The notes under the pieces are model-generated. The model did no database searches, was not told where the DNA came from, and saw nothing but the letters and a program-made list of their open reading frames with translations. The position numbers were made by a program, and so were the translations under genes. DNA of 64,000 nt. Source: Siphlonurus alternatus. Taxonomy: Eukaryota > Arthropoda > Insecta > Ephemeroptera > Siphlonuridae. Where the stretch lies: contig OX463784.1 of NCBI GenBank assembly GCA_949825025.1, positions 20,330,761 through 20,394,760 on the forward strand, written 5' to 3'. Below are positions 1 through 14,100 of the stretch, piece after piece. How positions within the stretch are numbered: the stretch's first letter is position 1; every line of letters begins with the position of its first letter.

Positions 1-1162
1 GTTTATTAAAAAGTGTATTTTAAATTAAACTGACAGTAGAAGTATGCTTAGTCATCTATGTATAATATTGAATAGATGATCTGTCTTTTATTAAAACTTT
101 CTATACTGAGAAATAAAAGCTGTATTGATGACCATACTATAGACGGATTGAATTTTAATTTGTCATCGTGATTATGCATCAATGGTACACTATATTAAAA
201 TTAAGATACAGCTAATGTATATGAGAAGAACATCTTTTGAATTATATTCTTAATTTTTTTTTATAGAATTGTAAATCTTAGAAAATTATTTTACAATACA
301 AAGCTGTCAATTATTTTTTATCACTTTCATTATACCTGATGTAAAATAAGAACCTAAGCAAATAAAACAAAAAGCTATATGATTGAAACAAATCTTGAAA
401 AGGTGCTGAAAAACAATAAATAATGCATTGATATAATTTATTTATAAAACTATATTTAAATATTATGTAATAAAAATTTTAAAATGTATTCATTAAAAAT
501 GTATAATGTATTATATATATATGGTTTTAGATATATCATATTACAGTAAAATAAGGATAAAAAACTAATTGACACAAGACACCTGCCCAAAAAATGTAAC
601 TCCTATAATATATATTGTTGAAATAAATGTTAAAAAAGTGTGTATGTAAACGTTATAATGAATTAATGGGTTTCTTGCAACGTCATTGTAACAAATTTTC
701 ATTACATACTATGATAATTTTGTATCTCACACCGATTAGAATCAACATACACGACTAAGCAAGCCCAGTATGATCTCCCTACCAGAAATATAATGATAAA
801 GACGCACTTGAGGGCATTAAACAAAATTAATGAAAAAATTTGTAAGTAAAACTAGAAATATCGAGTATCATATAAATGAATACAAGATTCACTGTGAATT
901 GTACAAGTTACCTTCACTTGAAAAGACACGCGAAATTAGTGATATTTTGTTTTTGAAAAAGTTGTAAATTTTAAGGTTGATGCACCTGATATCCTTGAAA
1001 CAATAAATTTGCATGTTCCTCAACGCAGTTTTAGGCGCAGCGACAAAAAATATTCTCAATTAAAACTTGTACTACAAATGTCCATAAGTTTGCGTACACA
1101 TCGAGAGTCCGGGTGTCTTGTCACAAAATGAATTTATCCCCATTGTTTGATTTATTTTATCT

Positions 1163-1485
1163 AAATGGAGTACCGACCTCAAAATTTTTTATTGCAGAAA
1201 TGGATAGAGAGTGCAAAGTTATGCTACTCTGATTTTTTTCAGATTTTTTAGAGCCCGGGATCTATTTTTTAAAAATTATTGAAAGTGCAGAAAAAATGCC
1301 ACCCCTTGCCGCCTCTATTAATAAAAGATAGGACCCAAAAGGGACGTGGATTCGAACCCGACCTCGCCAAAACTTTTTAGCAATAGTTCCCGGTCTCTAA
1401 AAAATCTGAAAAAAATCAGAGTGATACAACTTTTCATTCTCTATCCATTTCTGATATAAAAAATTTTGAGGTCGGTACTCCATTT
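1163..1485. repeat. Foldback element, family A copy 1 (tRNA-like B box inside)
   Basis: The ends are inverted copies: the left arm begins AAATGGAGTACCGACCTC and the right arm ends with its reverse complement. The inner arms around GCAGAAATGGATAGAG are also inverted. Near the centre, positions 1348-1358 read GGATTCGAACC. Its reverse complement is an exact match to the RNA polymerase III B-box consensus GGTTCGANTCC. Related copies are at 32820-33121 and, more diverged, 59885-60221. No coding capacity is seen, so this is a non-autonomous element. Confidence 0.85.
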
Positions 1486-3066
1486 TTAACAATTGAAAAT
1501 TGCAATATAATAAGAAATTTAAAAGTTATTTTAATTGGAGCAATATAAAATGTACTGAATAATTCGACAAAAATAGAATAATTTAATACGATATTTAATG
1601 CGCTAATTAATATGCATAATAATTCATCATGTGTAATATAAATGTGTATATATATTTATATATGTGTGTATATTAATTAATATATGTTTATTTAAATCAT
1701 ATCTGTGAAAATTGTTTTATGTTATAGGCTGAAGATGTACTATATCATGTATCCAAACTTATGGAAATATTTTACTACTGTATTAAATTCAATAAACAAA
1801 ATGGAAAATTCTATAAATAATACATTTAATATATTATTTTTATATAACAATATTTAAATATTATATAATAAAACAATTTAAAATGCATTCACTGTTAAGG
1901 TTATATTAAAATAATAGTATGCATTATTCCAGACAGGTATTAAGATGCACGCAGACAAGCTGAGGGGGGCAGGTATAAGTTAATTACTTCCTTGTTCCTT
2001 AATCGACGTTATAACAGACTGACCTTGATATTCCATATATGCCGAAACCTAACCAACCATATACTTTCTCTCATATACAGACCTATCACAATCTTCATCA
2101 GATTTCTATACAATATCCGCGAATGTAGTCTACAATATCGATTAATTTCGTATTATTAACAAGAATTTAAATTAATTTAGTATTTAATTAACGTTTTGGA
2201 TTTAAATATGAGTGTGCCTTCCATAAAATTGAAAATTCCAAATATTGTTTAAAAATTTAGGAATTTTAAGTATTTTTTAATTAATTATCCTTTAATTATT
2301 TTAATTAATAAAGAATATCCTTGTATTAAAGGGTATTTTAGGGATATTTTAGAGCCAATGTCTTCAGTATTAAGTTTTAATGTTCTTCCCATTTTAAACA
2401 AAAATGAAACCTAAAAACAAATATTTAAATTTTAAATGTAATTTTGATAAAAAATTTAATTAATTTAAAAAATACATTAGTCCATGTATAGGCATACAAA
2501 TATTTATTTAATATTAAAATATAGCTCAGTAGGGCACTGTGACAAAGTATTTCATTAGATAAATAAATCTCTTGATTTATAATATTAAAAATTCCAAGAA
2601 ATTAAATGAGAAAGTGTTATATTATATAATAGAAAATTGTTGGTATTTTTATAATGAAATATATACAAGTATTACATAAAAGTATCGATAATGATTAATT
2701 TGTAAGTTAAATTTAAAATGTGTTACAAATCACGTCCGACCTAATAACATGGTTACATATATATATACTACGTACGTACACAGTACACATGTTTATTGTA
2801 ATTAGAATGAATGTGCTTTCACTGTATGTAATATGTAACTGAAAACAGTTATATAAAATCAAATCCCTCATATAAATCGTACCTATTTCTATATTTTTGA
2901 AAGTACTATTTAAATATTTTGAATTAAAATTTTGGAAAATTGTTGAATTTTTGATAATTTTTAATGTAAAATTAGTCCATTACGGATTGGCCATCCCTTA
3001 TTATTTTAATAATAAAATTAATAAAGATATTATTCAATAAATTTGAAAATAACATGCATAATAAAA

Positions 3067-3187
3067 ATCATACTTTTAAGTCGAAATTTGATGGTACATA
3101 ATAAAATGTACATACCAGCTTATAATATCATATTTTTAAGTCAAAATTTGATGGTACATAATAAAATGTACATACCAGCTTTTTTGA
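3067..3187. repeat. 60-bp tandem duplication
   Basis: Two adjacent copies of a 60-bp unit begin with ATCATA at 3067 and 3127. Both contain TTTGATGGTACATAATAAAA and CATACCAGCTT. Only a few substitutions separate them, so the duplication looks recent. Confidence 0.9.
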
Positions 3188-5154
3188 GCTAAGTCCTGAC
3201 GAAGGCGAGTATTTGTCGACTGCTTAGCAAGAGACAAGCTTGTCAACTGATAGCTTCAGACTAGAAGTACTTGGTATTTATAATAGAAACCCATCTTGGC
3301 AGATACATCGAGTTTGTTCCCACAGATAACCCAATCACCTTTTGCATTTCCTCTAAGAGTGCTACCCCCCTGTGGCTACTTACACTTGATCATTAATTAA
3401 ATTACAAGTAAAATGTTTTCTATCTCTTAAGTGGCTTTATAAACAATTAACTTATAAATTAAATTGTCATTCTTTTTTATAAACAAATATGTTTTTATTA
3501 TAAGTACAATTGTTTTTAAAATATGATTGTGAAATAAAAATTTCAATGAATTGAACTTTTTTAATTTATATTTTCAATATGTAATTTGCTTCGTTCATTT
3601 ATCAAATATCATATTTAATTGTAATTTAATTATGTATTGGGAATCAAAATTAAAAATAAGATTTTACATTTTAATAATTTACTAATTAGAAAAATAATAA
3701 TTGAACTAATAATATAACTTTAGGATAACAAATATTAATTATAAACCAAAAAAACACGTAAATAAATTATAAAAAATATTAGTCTCATTGACAATGGTTA
3801 TCTGATATATATTGCTAAAGTGAATTCCCTGCCATTTGGGGAAAAATATAAAAATCTTGCTAAATGTATTTTCAGCTATAATTTATTTAACTATATAATA
3901 TTCATATGTGTGTCAATTTTTAAAATTTTAAGTAATTTTTTTTTTTTTTTTTAATTTTCAATAAATTAGGTATTTATAATACTTAATGATTCATGCATTA
4001 TGAAAAGTGAATATTATCAACGCATTAATAATAATAATATAAATGTTTATTGAGCAAAAGAACATAATACAGTGATACAATTTTTATACAGAAATAAGTC
4101 ACCCAAAATAAGTAATGACCAATAACTAATATTTCCTGAATGATTTTTAATTCAAATACCAAGCTAAAGGAATCAGAACCAGATAAATACTAATATTTCT
4201 TACATTTTTTTTATTATGAAAATTTATGAATTATATTTGCATAATAATATGTATAAAATAAAATAATTTAAGTAAAACTGATAAGGGTTCTATAAATAAG
4301 TATAGATAATAATAACACATTTGATCTCTATGTACAATATTTATTTACCATTTTTCAAAAAAACAGTACATTTGTTTTTAAACAACACTTGGAAAATTAT
4401 TTTATCATAATTTTATAATATTGAGTATTCAATTAAAACATTTAGGCAAAAATAAAAAATATAGGCTCTAAAATAAAATTGTTTCAATCATTTTGGTTTT
4501 TACTCAAAAATTGTGAAAAATATCTAATAATAATAAGTGTATTCACATGAATTTTCCCTGCATATATAAAAAACCAAAATGATGTAATTCAAAATAATTA
4601 ATATAATATTTATAATCTAAATGCCTAATAAACTATGTTTTTACTCATTTTGATAAACTCTCGCCGCATCTTTTCATTACATTTTTAAATTACTAATTAC
4701 TTTATTATTGTTACAGAAAAATTTATCATGACGATTTCAAATGTAGTGGAATTGCTATGACAAAATAAAAGTACACAAACACATGGTCTAAATGAATTCA
4801 CTCTTTTAAGATTTTTAAGAAATCAAAATTTAATATTTGTCTAATTAAAACTCAGAAAACAATAGAATTATTTTTAAACTATTATTGTACTAATAAAAGC
4901 AAAGTAAAAAAGTTAATATTTATTTTTTTAGTTTCTTGCATTAATTTAAAATGCAAGAATCAAAATTGTCATGTTGTCAGCGAATATATAAAAATTGAAT
5001 ACTCTGAACGCTGAATTACTTAAAAAAAAAAAGATTATAAAAATATCAAAAATGTTCATTGTAGTAAAATTGTATTTTCTTTTTTTAAAAAATTACATAT
5101 AATTAAAATTGATTTTTAAAATCAAAATATTTTGTCAAAATAAATGTCATGGTT

Positions 5155-5160
5155 TTTATT
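5155..5160 (-). terminator. Polyadenylation signal AATAAA after the orphan exon
   Basis: The plus strand reads TTTATT, giving AATAAA on the minus strand about 54 nt beyond the TGA at 5214-5216. The spacing suits a short 3' UTR. In DNA this AT-rich the hexamer is common, so it supports the exon only weakly. Confidence 0.4.
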
Positions 5161-5213
5161 AAGTCAGTTGTATTTTGATGACGTCATAAAGATGGTAACG
5201 ATGACGTCACATC

Positions 5214-5360
5214 TCAGGCCGAAGTCTTTGCGTCAGTGATGTCAATTGAAGAAGTCACGTTGTCGTTGGTCCCCTTGTTATAGTCTGGCGCCAAACGTTT
5301 GAAAATTGAACTAGATTGCAGAAGTGGCGCCACCACTTTCTGAGCAAACTCGTCAGCGGC
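5214..5360 (-). CDS. Orphan terminal coding exon, possible alternative peroxidase 3' exon
   Basis: The minus strand has a good acceptor (TTTCTTTGTGACAG) at 5361, then a 48-codon open frame to TGA at 5214-5216. The peptide starts AADEFAQKVVAPLLQ and ends ITDAKTSA. GC content and codon choice are like the peroxidase exons and unlike the surrounding DNA. The frame begins in phase 0. The annotated peroxidase stop is 2.5 kb upstream, and no other coding exon was found between. The only phase-0 internal donor I see in the last peroxidase exon is a weak CTG|GTACAT, which would replace the Gly/Pro/Ser tail with this peptide. It may instead end another transcript. I do not recognise the peptide. Confidence 0.6.
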   Translation of the reverse strand, partial: AADEFAQKVVAPLLQSSSIFKRLAPDYNKGTNDNVTSSIDITDAKTSA

Positions 5361-6980
5361 CTGTCACAAAGAAACATACATGTGAGTACATGAGTTCATT
5401 TAAAGGTACACAGTTTAATACATGACATTAAATTATTTAAAGAGACAAAATTATTCAAATAGGGTAATAGTTTAGTTTAGAATGATATAATTTTAATATA
5501 AAAAAAAGTAGGAAATATTTATAAATAGTAAATTACAATTTTAAAATCATATAACATATCGACAAAGTGTGAATTTTCTGCTTGTTTTGGTATAATAATG
5601 AAAATGTCATTTTATTAAAAAAAAAAAAATGCTGCACAGTAAATCGCAAAGCATGGAAATGAAAGTATTTAAAATATATTACATAATGGAAGGGTTCAAG
5701 AGTATGTGTGAGCTTATATATTCACTTAATTAGGCATTTAAAATTATAAATATTTATTAAAATTATTGTCACGGAGGCTCACAATTTGTTGTTTCATACA
5801 AATGACTTATTTTTTATTACAAAATAACTTAAATATTAGGCCTAGTTGCTAAAAACAATATATTATAAAAGCCATATAAAATTTTAAAAATTATTGATAA
5901 TATGACTTCTATTAATTATTAGTACAATTTGGTAACTGGTCCACATTAGTTTACAAACAATAATATTGTAATTTGCAAAAAGGCCTAAAAATATAATTGC
6001 AAAAATAGCAAAGAAAATTATAAATGTAAAAATATATAATCTATACGCACATATCCCAGAAATGTTAGATTTTATAGACTAAAATAAACTATAAAAAAAA
6101 GAAAATGTTTCTTATTTATTTAATTATTTTACATTAAATTGTAAAATGAAATAAAAACACAACACGTTTGAATATATTTTTTTGAGCAAAATAATAAACA
6201 TAATTATATATTTTTTTACCCAAATATGGCAAAATTGTAATAAAATGATTCTAATAAAACGTTATTGTATGTGTTAAATGATAAAAAAAACAATGGTTTT
6301 ATGATAATTTCCTTTGTTTATGTTTAATTATCAAACATTTTATTAGAATTTTTGTAAGCAACAAAACAGAAACCCAAATAATTGTTGTAAAAATTAATTT
6401 TATTTAGCGCATATTTTTTTTTTATATATTGCAGTATATAAAAATGGTTAATTATCTGCAAATGATATTTATAATTTACATAACTATAAATAAATATAAT
6501 AATAATGATAATTATGATGAAATTTTTAATGATAATTGATGATATTTAATGATAAAAACATAAAAAAAATCCCTATATACGTCATGTTGCTTACGGAACA
6601 AAATTTAAACTACGTTTACATATAATACATCGGTATATTTTTGTGTATTTGTCTTTTTTTTTTTAAGTATAAACGTAACTTAAGATGATGGTAAAAATAT
6701 CAGAGAACATTGGATGAAGATACAAATTTTTAGATTTTAAAAAAAAATAATAATAAGAAATAAAAAAAATGTGTAGTTTTTACATGCATACATGTAAAGA
6801 TCGAAGATCAAAGATATTTGATAAAGATCGTAGCTTCATAACTGACTTAATTACAATAACAGGCTGGGTGATGTTCAATTATTATTAACCAAAGACAATT
6901 TACTATTAATGGAAACATTTAGGAAATACATTGTTGAAAATTTCTCCTTACACTTAAAATTAAATTAGAAAATAAGCAAA

Positions 6981-7398
6981 TTAAGGGCATTGGGTGTAGC
7001 ACCGGTAGTTGGCAACACTGACGTATCTTCACCATGTTAATTTTTGGTCATTGCTCCTCGGAGCAATTTTTATGCTAGAGCTAAGCTGATTGCTGTAGTA
7101 TCAAGATAATTAGTAGCCCAAGTGCACAATTTGGCTAAATAAAGCCTGATTTAAAGAAAAGTATTTTTTTTATATTTTAGAAAAATGCATGTAAATTTAA
7201 AAAATTACTAAAAAATACTTTTCTTTAAATCAGGCTTTATTTGGCCAAATTGTGCACTTGGGCTACTAATTATCTTGATACTACAGCAATCCGCTTAGCT
7301 CTAGCATAAAAATTGCTCCGAGGAGCAATGACCAAAAATTAACATGGTGACGATACGTCAGTGTTGCCAACTACCGGTGCTACACCCAATGCCCTTAA
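6981..7398. mobile_element. Large foldback MITE with TTAA ends
   Basis: Both arms, roughly 190 bp each, are nearly perfect inverted copies. The left end reads TTAAGGGCATTGGGTGTAGC and the right end is its reverse complement. The short AT-rich centre is near 7165-7205. TTAA at both outer edges looks like a target-site duplication. There is no coding capacity. The near identity of the arms points to a recent insertion or to arm conversion. Confidence 0.9.
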
Positions 7399-7667
7399 TA
7401 CTCCCGTATTTAGATTTCAGTATTAAATTATAGTATCAACAAAGATATTTTTAAATAATAATTAATTAATTTAATCATAAATCAACAACTATTTTTAAAG
7501 TTTTACCAAACGTACAAGCAGGACAAATGGATTTTTACTTAATCATATTTGAACATACTCTTTTCTGCTGTGATAATAAAAAATACAGTTCTATTGTGTT
7601 GAAGCTGATAATCTCATACTATATGCTGTAAATGTAATTATTATTAACTAATATGTTCTTACAAAAA

Positions 7668-7673
7668 TTTATT
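7668..7673 (-). terminator. Candidate peroxidase polyadenylation signal
   Basis: AATAAA on the minus strand, about 230 nt past the peroxidase TAG. It is plausible as the 3' processing signal but is not the only such hexamer nearby. Confidence 0.3.
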
Positions 7674-7901
7674 TTCAAATTTGATTTGTGTATGACTAAA
7701 AATTCAATGAAAAAAGGGTATAGTAGAATGAGTACTGTAAATGGTATATTAATAGTAAGGAAATTTCAGTTGGTAAATCTGCATAATATGATGGTCTTAC
7801 ATGAAAAATGATATCTTATATTTGTATAATCATCCTTGTATCTGCTACTTCTAACTATAGTTTTTCTTTTATGGTAAAAAAAACCATAAAGAGCAGCAAG
7901 T

Positions 7902-8130
7902 CTATTTCTTGCCGGCATAAGTATAAAGATGTCCAAGACCAGAAGGTCCTGAAGGTCCAGAAGTCTCAAATGCAGACCCTGAAGGTAGGGGACTAACTAT
8001 CGCGGGCCCAGTATGCTGGGGGATAGGAGCGGAGGCTTCATGTACCAGATTACTGCCACCGGGGAACTCTGCCCATTTGCTCAGGTCCATTTGAGGAAGA
8101 ACTCCACTGCGGCAGGGCACGCGGGGGTTG
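7902..8130 (-). CDS. Peroxidase exon 15 (C-terminus and stop)
   Basis: Acceptor TTTATAG at 8131, entering in phase 2 so that AT of the previous exon plus C gives Ile706. The frame encodes NPRVPCR, the usual MDLSKW end of insect peroxidases, then a Gly/Pro/Ser-rich tail with GPSGPSGLG, ending GKK and TAG (7902-7904). The tail goes beyond the conserved domain and has a collagen-like look, but is too short to form a triple helix with confidence. Confidence 0.93.
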
Positions 8131-11100
8131 CTATAAACAAAAGAATATTATTGGTTAGACAAGAGTTGCGTCTCAAAACACGATATTTGATTCCCCTAAA
8201 AATGACTGAAAACGTAGGTCGTGTCCCAATCAAAGCCATCACAGCTTCATTCTGGAGCAAAAAGTGAAGTGGAGTTTGCCAAAATATTCTCAAAAGTTTT
8301 ACTATTTATTTGAAATCGTATTGTATTCTATAAATTTAATTAAGTATTAGTTATAATTAAAATACAATAGTTTTATACAAAATTAATTTTGTTTATAATA
8401 AATTCATAGAAATTAATTTGAAACTTTAAAAAATTAGAATCTTTTACCAGGAAAAGTAACCTATGTTGCTTATTTTAAGTTGAAATAAATTTTAATGTGA
8501 ATTAATGCCATCATTGGCGAATGAATAAGAAGAACGGGTAATGCATTTTGATTATACTGGTTACGAATAGAATTATACACATCGAAAAATATATGATATA
8601 TATAAATAAAAAAAATAATTATAAATTTATTTATTTTATATGTAATGCATGTAGATTATACGCTAGTAAATTATTAAAAAAAAATGTTTAATATGCACGT
8701 GAATATTTCTATAGTTGTGAGTTGCAGCAAAGGTTAAGCAAAGGGTGAGAGTAAAGGAACTTTATATCACTTACATTTCATGGTCGGGTAGCACCATGGG
8801 GTAGACCTGGATGGTGTCGATAAGGTCGGTATTGTCGCAAATTAAGCGGGCAAGTCGCTGCTTCCTGATCTCCACCAGTTGCTCTGTGAAAATGATACAC
8901 ATTTAAATACAGATGTTACTTAATAATAATCAAATCATTTTTATTAATTAGTTATAATCCACTATTTCATCTCAATACTTTAAAATACATTCATCATCTT
9001 TCACTTTGATTATTTTCAATATCCAGATATAGCACTGCATTAGGAATTTGCAATTTTTGCTTTCAGTAGTATGCCTTCTCTTTTTTATACATCATAATTA
9101 AAAATAAATGCAAATTGTTTTTTTTTTTAATAAAAATTAGTGTTACAATTAACTGTAATAATTAAAATTTAAAAAAGTAAATAAGTTGAATAAATTTTCA
9201 TATTTTAATTAATATTAACTGATTTAGTTTGAATTTTTGTTATTGCAATTCAAATATAAATTTTGTTGCAATGCAGTGCCTTCTTCGTCTTATTTTATTT
9301 AAACAAATGTTAAAAAAATAATAAAAAAAATCATGAATTTAAATTTAAAGGAAAGATTAATCTTTGATTGTAAATTAAAAGGCCATTTAATAATTATTAT
9401 TTTAAAAATAAATAGCTTTCATAATTACTAAGTAATATTATTATAACATCACAGTGTATTTCCACTTGATTTTAAAGGTATTATAAGGTTAAAAAATCTG
9501 AAAACTTGAGATCCAAATATGGAATAACAAAATTCATGGGTGTTATCCATTGAAGCAATGTGCCATTTACAGGATTTTTCCTCTTATAAAAACCTCTAAC
9601 ACAAAATCACTTACCAGGTGTGAACGATGAAGGCTGGTTGGGCAGCTCGTACCAGAATCTGTCACCTCGTCTGGAGTAACTGTACTGAGTGGCGATGATG
9701 CACGCGAAGGTGGGGCCCACCATACTGCCAGGCAGAGGTCGTTCGGACACTCCGCCGGACCAGAGATCAACGTCGGACGGACTCTCGTAGATGGAGGAGT
9801 AGCGGGCGATGGTCTCGTTACTCATCGAACCAAACAGACCCTCGAAAGTGTCGGCGCCGGGGAGCCCGCAGAATTTCCTATAGAACAAATTGGTATTTGA
9901 GATATTTTGTAATTATAGTTCAATGCTTTGGAACTCTTTGGATTGTATGGGTTATGTTTTAATGAATTAAATAATAATTAAATGTCATTCGTGGTAGCTT
10001 TATGTGCATTTGGAAGGCAAAATTTAAGTGACACGTAGTTATTTTTGTGAAGAAAATGTGAAAACGAAATAAATGTTTACAATAATAATTTGTGTAGTGA
10101 AAAAATAAAAAAGTCATTACATATATTTCATTTCCTAAACAAGAAAACTAAATTTTAGATTAGATTTTCACTCTGTTGTAGGGCAGTGTTAAAACTAGTG
10201 AAAGATTTTTTAATTACTTAGCTATTCCTTGGACTTGATCAAGATTTTGAGGGTCCCTTTCAAACCAAGAAGACTATAAAAATATCCCAGTTACATGTTA
10301 AAACAGTAACCTAATCGTAAGGAAAATATACTGAAATCTTTTAAAGATTGTTGGAAAATAAAATTTTGAAATCTCTTTCTTCTCCATTATTGTTCCACGT
10401 AATTTCATTCAAAATGTAAATCAGTTAATCGTATTTTGACTTTTGATTATTACGTCAATATCAACTCAGCAATGGATTGCTTATAAGGCTCATATATGTA
10501 AAGAACACATTATTTTATTATTTATATAAAAATTGTTATAAAAAAAATTAGTATATTGTGTTTTTTGTCCTTAAAAAAATAATACAAAATTTGCAAACAC
10601 AAACAGTTAAACATTTTTAGCATTACAAAATGCGTGCGAAAAAAAATAAGAGAGTGCTAATAACCAAGCTATTCAAGATTACACAAATTAATAAAATGTA
10701 AACTCTATTAATTAGGTTCTGAAAATGGTTTTATAATAATTATAAAGTTATTAGAATATAATATATGTACCGTACATTGTGTGCCCATAAAAGAGATAAT
10801 ATAATAAATATAGCATTATTTTTTTTCAGCAAGCCCTTAATATATATAAAGAGTAAAAAGAAAAAAAATAATTTAACCTGAAGATCAAAACAAAATTAAT
10901 TTCTTTAATGATGTTTCAAGGATAAAAAAATGTTTGAAGTTCTCCATAATTATTGCATTTCTACAAAAATGCCAGTCTATTACATAAAACCAGCTTTATT
11001 CTCGTCTAATGACCGATGACGGTACCCAAGGTACCACGTGACCTTTACTGACCTGAACTCCATGTAACCGGGCAGACCAAACTCTCGTCCTCGCTGCATG

Positions 11101-14100
11101 TTGAAGGACGCGAGGTCCATTCCGAATCTCTGGCCTGGCTTCTTGAACAACATGTTGGTAACCTGGGGGGGAAAAAAAACATGCGTTTAGTATCTTCTGT
11201 ACAAGAGGAGAAAAAACTGAAAATTTGGAAAAATGGATTTGCAAAGGAAAATTGATAACAGTGATGATAAGGAGCTGAACGAGAAGTAATTTTGCAGTTC
11301 ATTCCTCCAAAAGAATAATGACATTTTCTTCTGTTTTATCTCGGTACAATTAAAGTAATTGTATATAATTATATAAAATGTTTTAAATGAAATTGGTATA
11401 TTAAAAATTTTATTTTACAAATAATTAAACGTAACGTAAGATATAATAATTTTTTAATTTTAATACATTTGATTCTTAACTTCCACACTGTTCAATTAAT
11501 TTTTTAATTTTTGTGAAGTATATACTGCTTTTCATATGAAAAAAGATGACAACTCCCCCCCCCCTCCCCCCAATTGGGGTAATGACTGCTTGTTCCATAA
11601 AACCCGAAGCCAATACTGCAATAAATTCAATTCAGTCGCTTTCTCCGCCTCCTCCGAAAGGTTTCACTATTTTCCCATTCCATTGTTGATAGTTACCTCC
11701 TGGGTGACGGAGTCGTCCATGGCCTGGGCCACTTGGTTCATCAGACCCATGAAGTACTCATCCAGTACGCCGGCACGGTAAAGATCGTACGGTTGTCGAA
11801 TCAGGTCAGAAAGACGCTTGGATGCTGTGGAAGAAAAAAAATTCTGTTAATTTTGTCTACATTTGAATGCAAAACAGTGTTAATTATTTTTAACTAAATT
11901 AAATTTTAATATATATATGAATTAAAATTTAAAAAGGTCGATTTTTTTTCTGTTTTCATATTTTTTATTTGAATTTTTATAAAAATTTATTTCGTTGTGA
12001 TATCTGCCTTTTAAATAAATCGAGTTCAGAAATGGCTGCTTGCAGTAATCTGTATGAAGAATTGAATAATAAACTTTAATCATATTAACAGAACTTAATG
12101 TTGGAAATTACAACGATATATTATTAAAACACCATTTTGCTTGCTGCCCCGGTCATAATAATGCATAAGAATGTACAAATATTCGTTTGATTATAAAATA
12201 AAGCCCATGCATCTCGCTCTGACTGTAACTGCAGAAAGTTATATTTTACTCCTCTTTGCAAGTAATGCTCATAACATTATGACATCTCCCCATTTCAACA
12301 TAATTTTGAATCCTGGTTTCATATCTTAAAACAGATTTTCCTTCCTTTGATGTGCTTCATGTTAAAGTTGAGAAAACTCCCACTGGAAATTCACTCAAAT
12401 CCTTCATTTGATCAATGTCGACTCACCAATGAACTTGTGTGCCTTGCTCCAACGCTCCACGGCGGTGGGCAGAAGAGAGTGTCCAAATCGGAAGGCGGCG
12501 GCGGCGAACGCGTCTATCACATTGGGGTTGACATTGGGGTCATGGCCGTCCCAGTAGCCCTGAGAACAAGGTGGTAAATTAAAGTTAAAAAAATATTATT
12601 TATGAAGTATACACTATGTTTGTTTCATGTTATTTTTTGTATTAAGAATTCCTAGTCTCTGGTAGAAAGATGATTTATTGATTGATTGATTGTGCCAATT
12701 GACATTCACTATGCGACTCAAAGGATCAAGCGTAATTAGCACATAACATACACCATGGCACTTAAGTAACTTTTTTTATTCTAGATATCAGTTATTGTAT
12801 CCAATAATTTGTATTATTAAATTGTCATAATATAAATTATTTTATTTTTAAGTGACAGTTATATTTGCAATGTAAAATAGATAATAAATTAGAAATGATT
12901 AATTTTTTAATGTTCTTAATATTTAATTATAAGATTATAACAAATTGAAAGTTAAAACAAAATTATTTTTTTAACAACATATACTATGCTGTATCAATAA
13001 TAAAAAATAACATTTTAATATTGTGCTGAAAAATAACTTTTTTGCCTTATTCGCTCATGAATAAATTCATTATATTGAGCAAATTACTGATTCACATTTT
13101 ATCATATTCCTTAATGACAATTCAATACAAATATTACTTTCAATATTATCATGATTTCAATTAAAAGCAATAAAGTCCAATTCCGATGTTATAGTATGGA
13201 AAAATAAACCTAACGTACCTCTTTCTCGAGCAGAAGTCCGAACTTCTCCATAACTTCCTTTCCGAGGATGATTGGAAGGAACTCGTTGTAGGTGATATGT
13301 TGGATGGTGGCGATGTTGATGCGACGAGACTCCTGCAAACACGTCAGAGTATAAGGGATTGAGCGTGTGTACTTTGCTGTTTCCCATTTTATATTCAAAT
13401 TTAAGAACTCTAAAAATGATATTCAAATTCAAATTTTTATTTCGATCATAGGCTGTACAGCATGGATCACGTCAATTATTACATTAAATATGTAACATAC
13501 TTAATTCTAATTAAAATTAGCCTAAATTTAATAAATTTAAACACATATACACACATATACATATATATTTTTGGGTGTAGAACTTAGTATGGGCCTTGCC
13601 TTTTTTTTACATCCCCTTGGGCAGTTTTTCCTTTATTGACTGTGACATTTGTAATTTGTCTGTTTTCTGCTCAATAAAACATTATTTATTATTATTATTA
13701 TTTATTATATACCCAAACAATATTTAAAATATATATGATCTATAAAATTAATACAATAATTAAAATTGTGTCCTTTTAAACATCACTGCATTAGCACCAT
13801 AATATATTTAACACGCAATTTTTAAATTCAATTTGTTTTTGTAAATTGATTGAAGCTCTTTAGATAATGTTTAAATTATTTTTAAGATAAATGCAGCACA
13901 AGGATTAAACACATAACTTATTACACCAGTTGAGTGCATTTTCATACTGCAGCATTCATTACAAATGATAAACTCTTTCAAATATTACTTTTTTTTATCA
14001 AATCGAAATTCTTAAAATAATTTACAAAAAAAACTTTTATTATTTTACAAAAGTAGTGACTCAAGAAATTTTAAATATTTCCCCCATCATTTCAAATATT

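Larger units (their letters stand above)
1..5213. other. Intergenic DNA downstream of the peroxidase locus
   Basis: Very AT-rich sequence with no convincing exon on either strand. It holds a foldback element (1163-1485) and a 60-bp tandem duplication (3067-3187). A stretch of higher GC at about 3190-3380 has no reading frame I recognise and may be an old repeat. Two TGACGTCA palindromes (5179-5186 and 5202-5209) and an AATAAA on the minus strand (5155-5160) lie just past the orphan terminal exon. Confidence 0.6.
5361..7901. other. AT-rich spacer between orphan exon and peroxidase stop
   Basis: No coding exon is visible. Apart from the foldback at 6981-7398, the sequence is A/T-rich with poly(A) and poly(T) runs. 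If the orphan exon is an alternative peroxidase 3' exon, this stretch would be an intron of that transcript. Confidence 0.6.

Noticed and set aside
2520..2545. TAGCTCAGTAGG, like a tRNA A box
   Set aside because: No B box or cloverleaf follows at a suitable distance.
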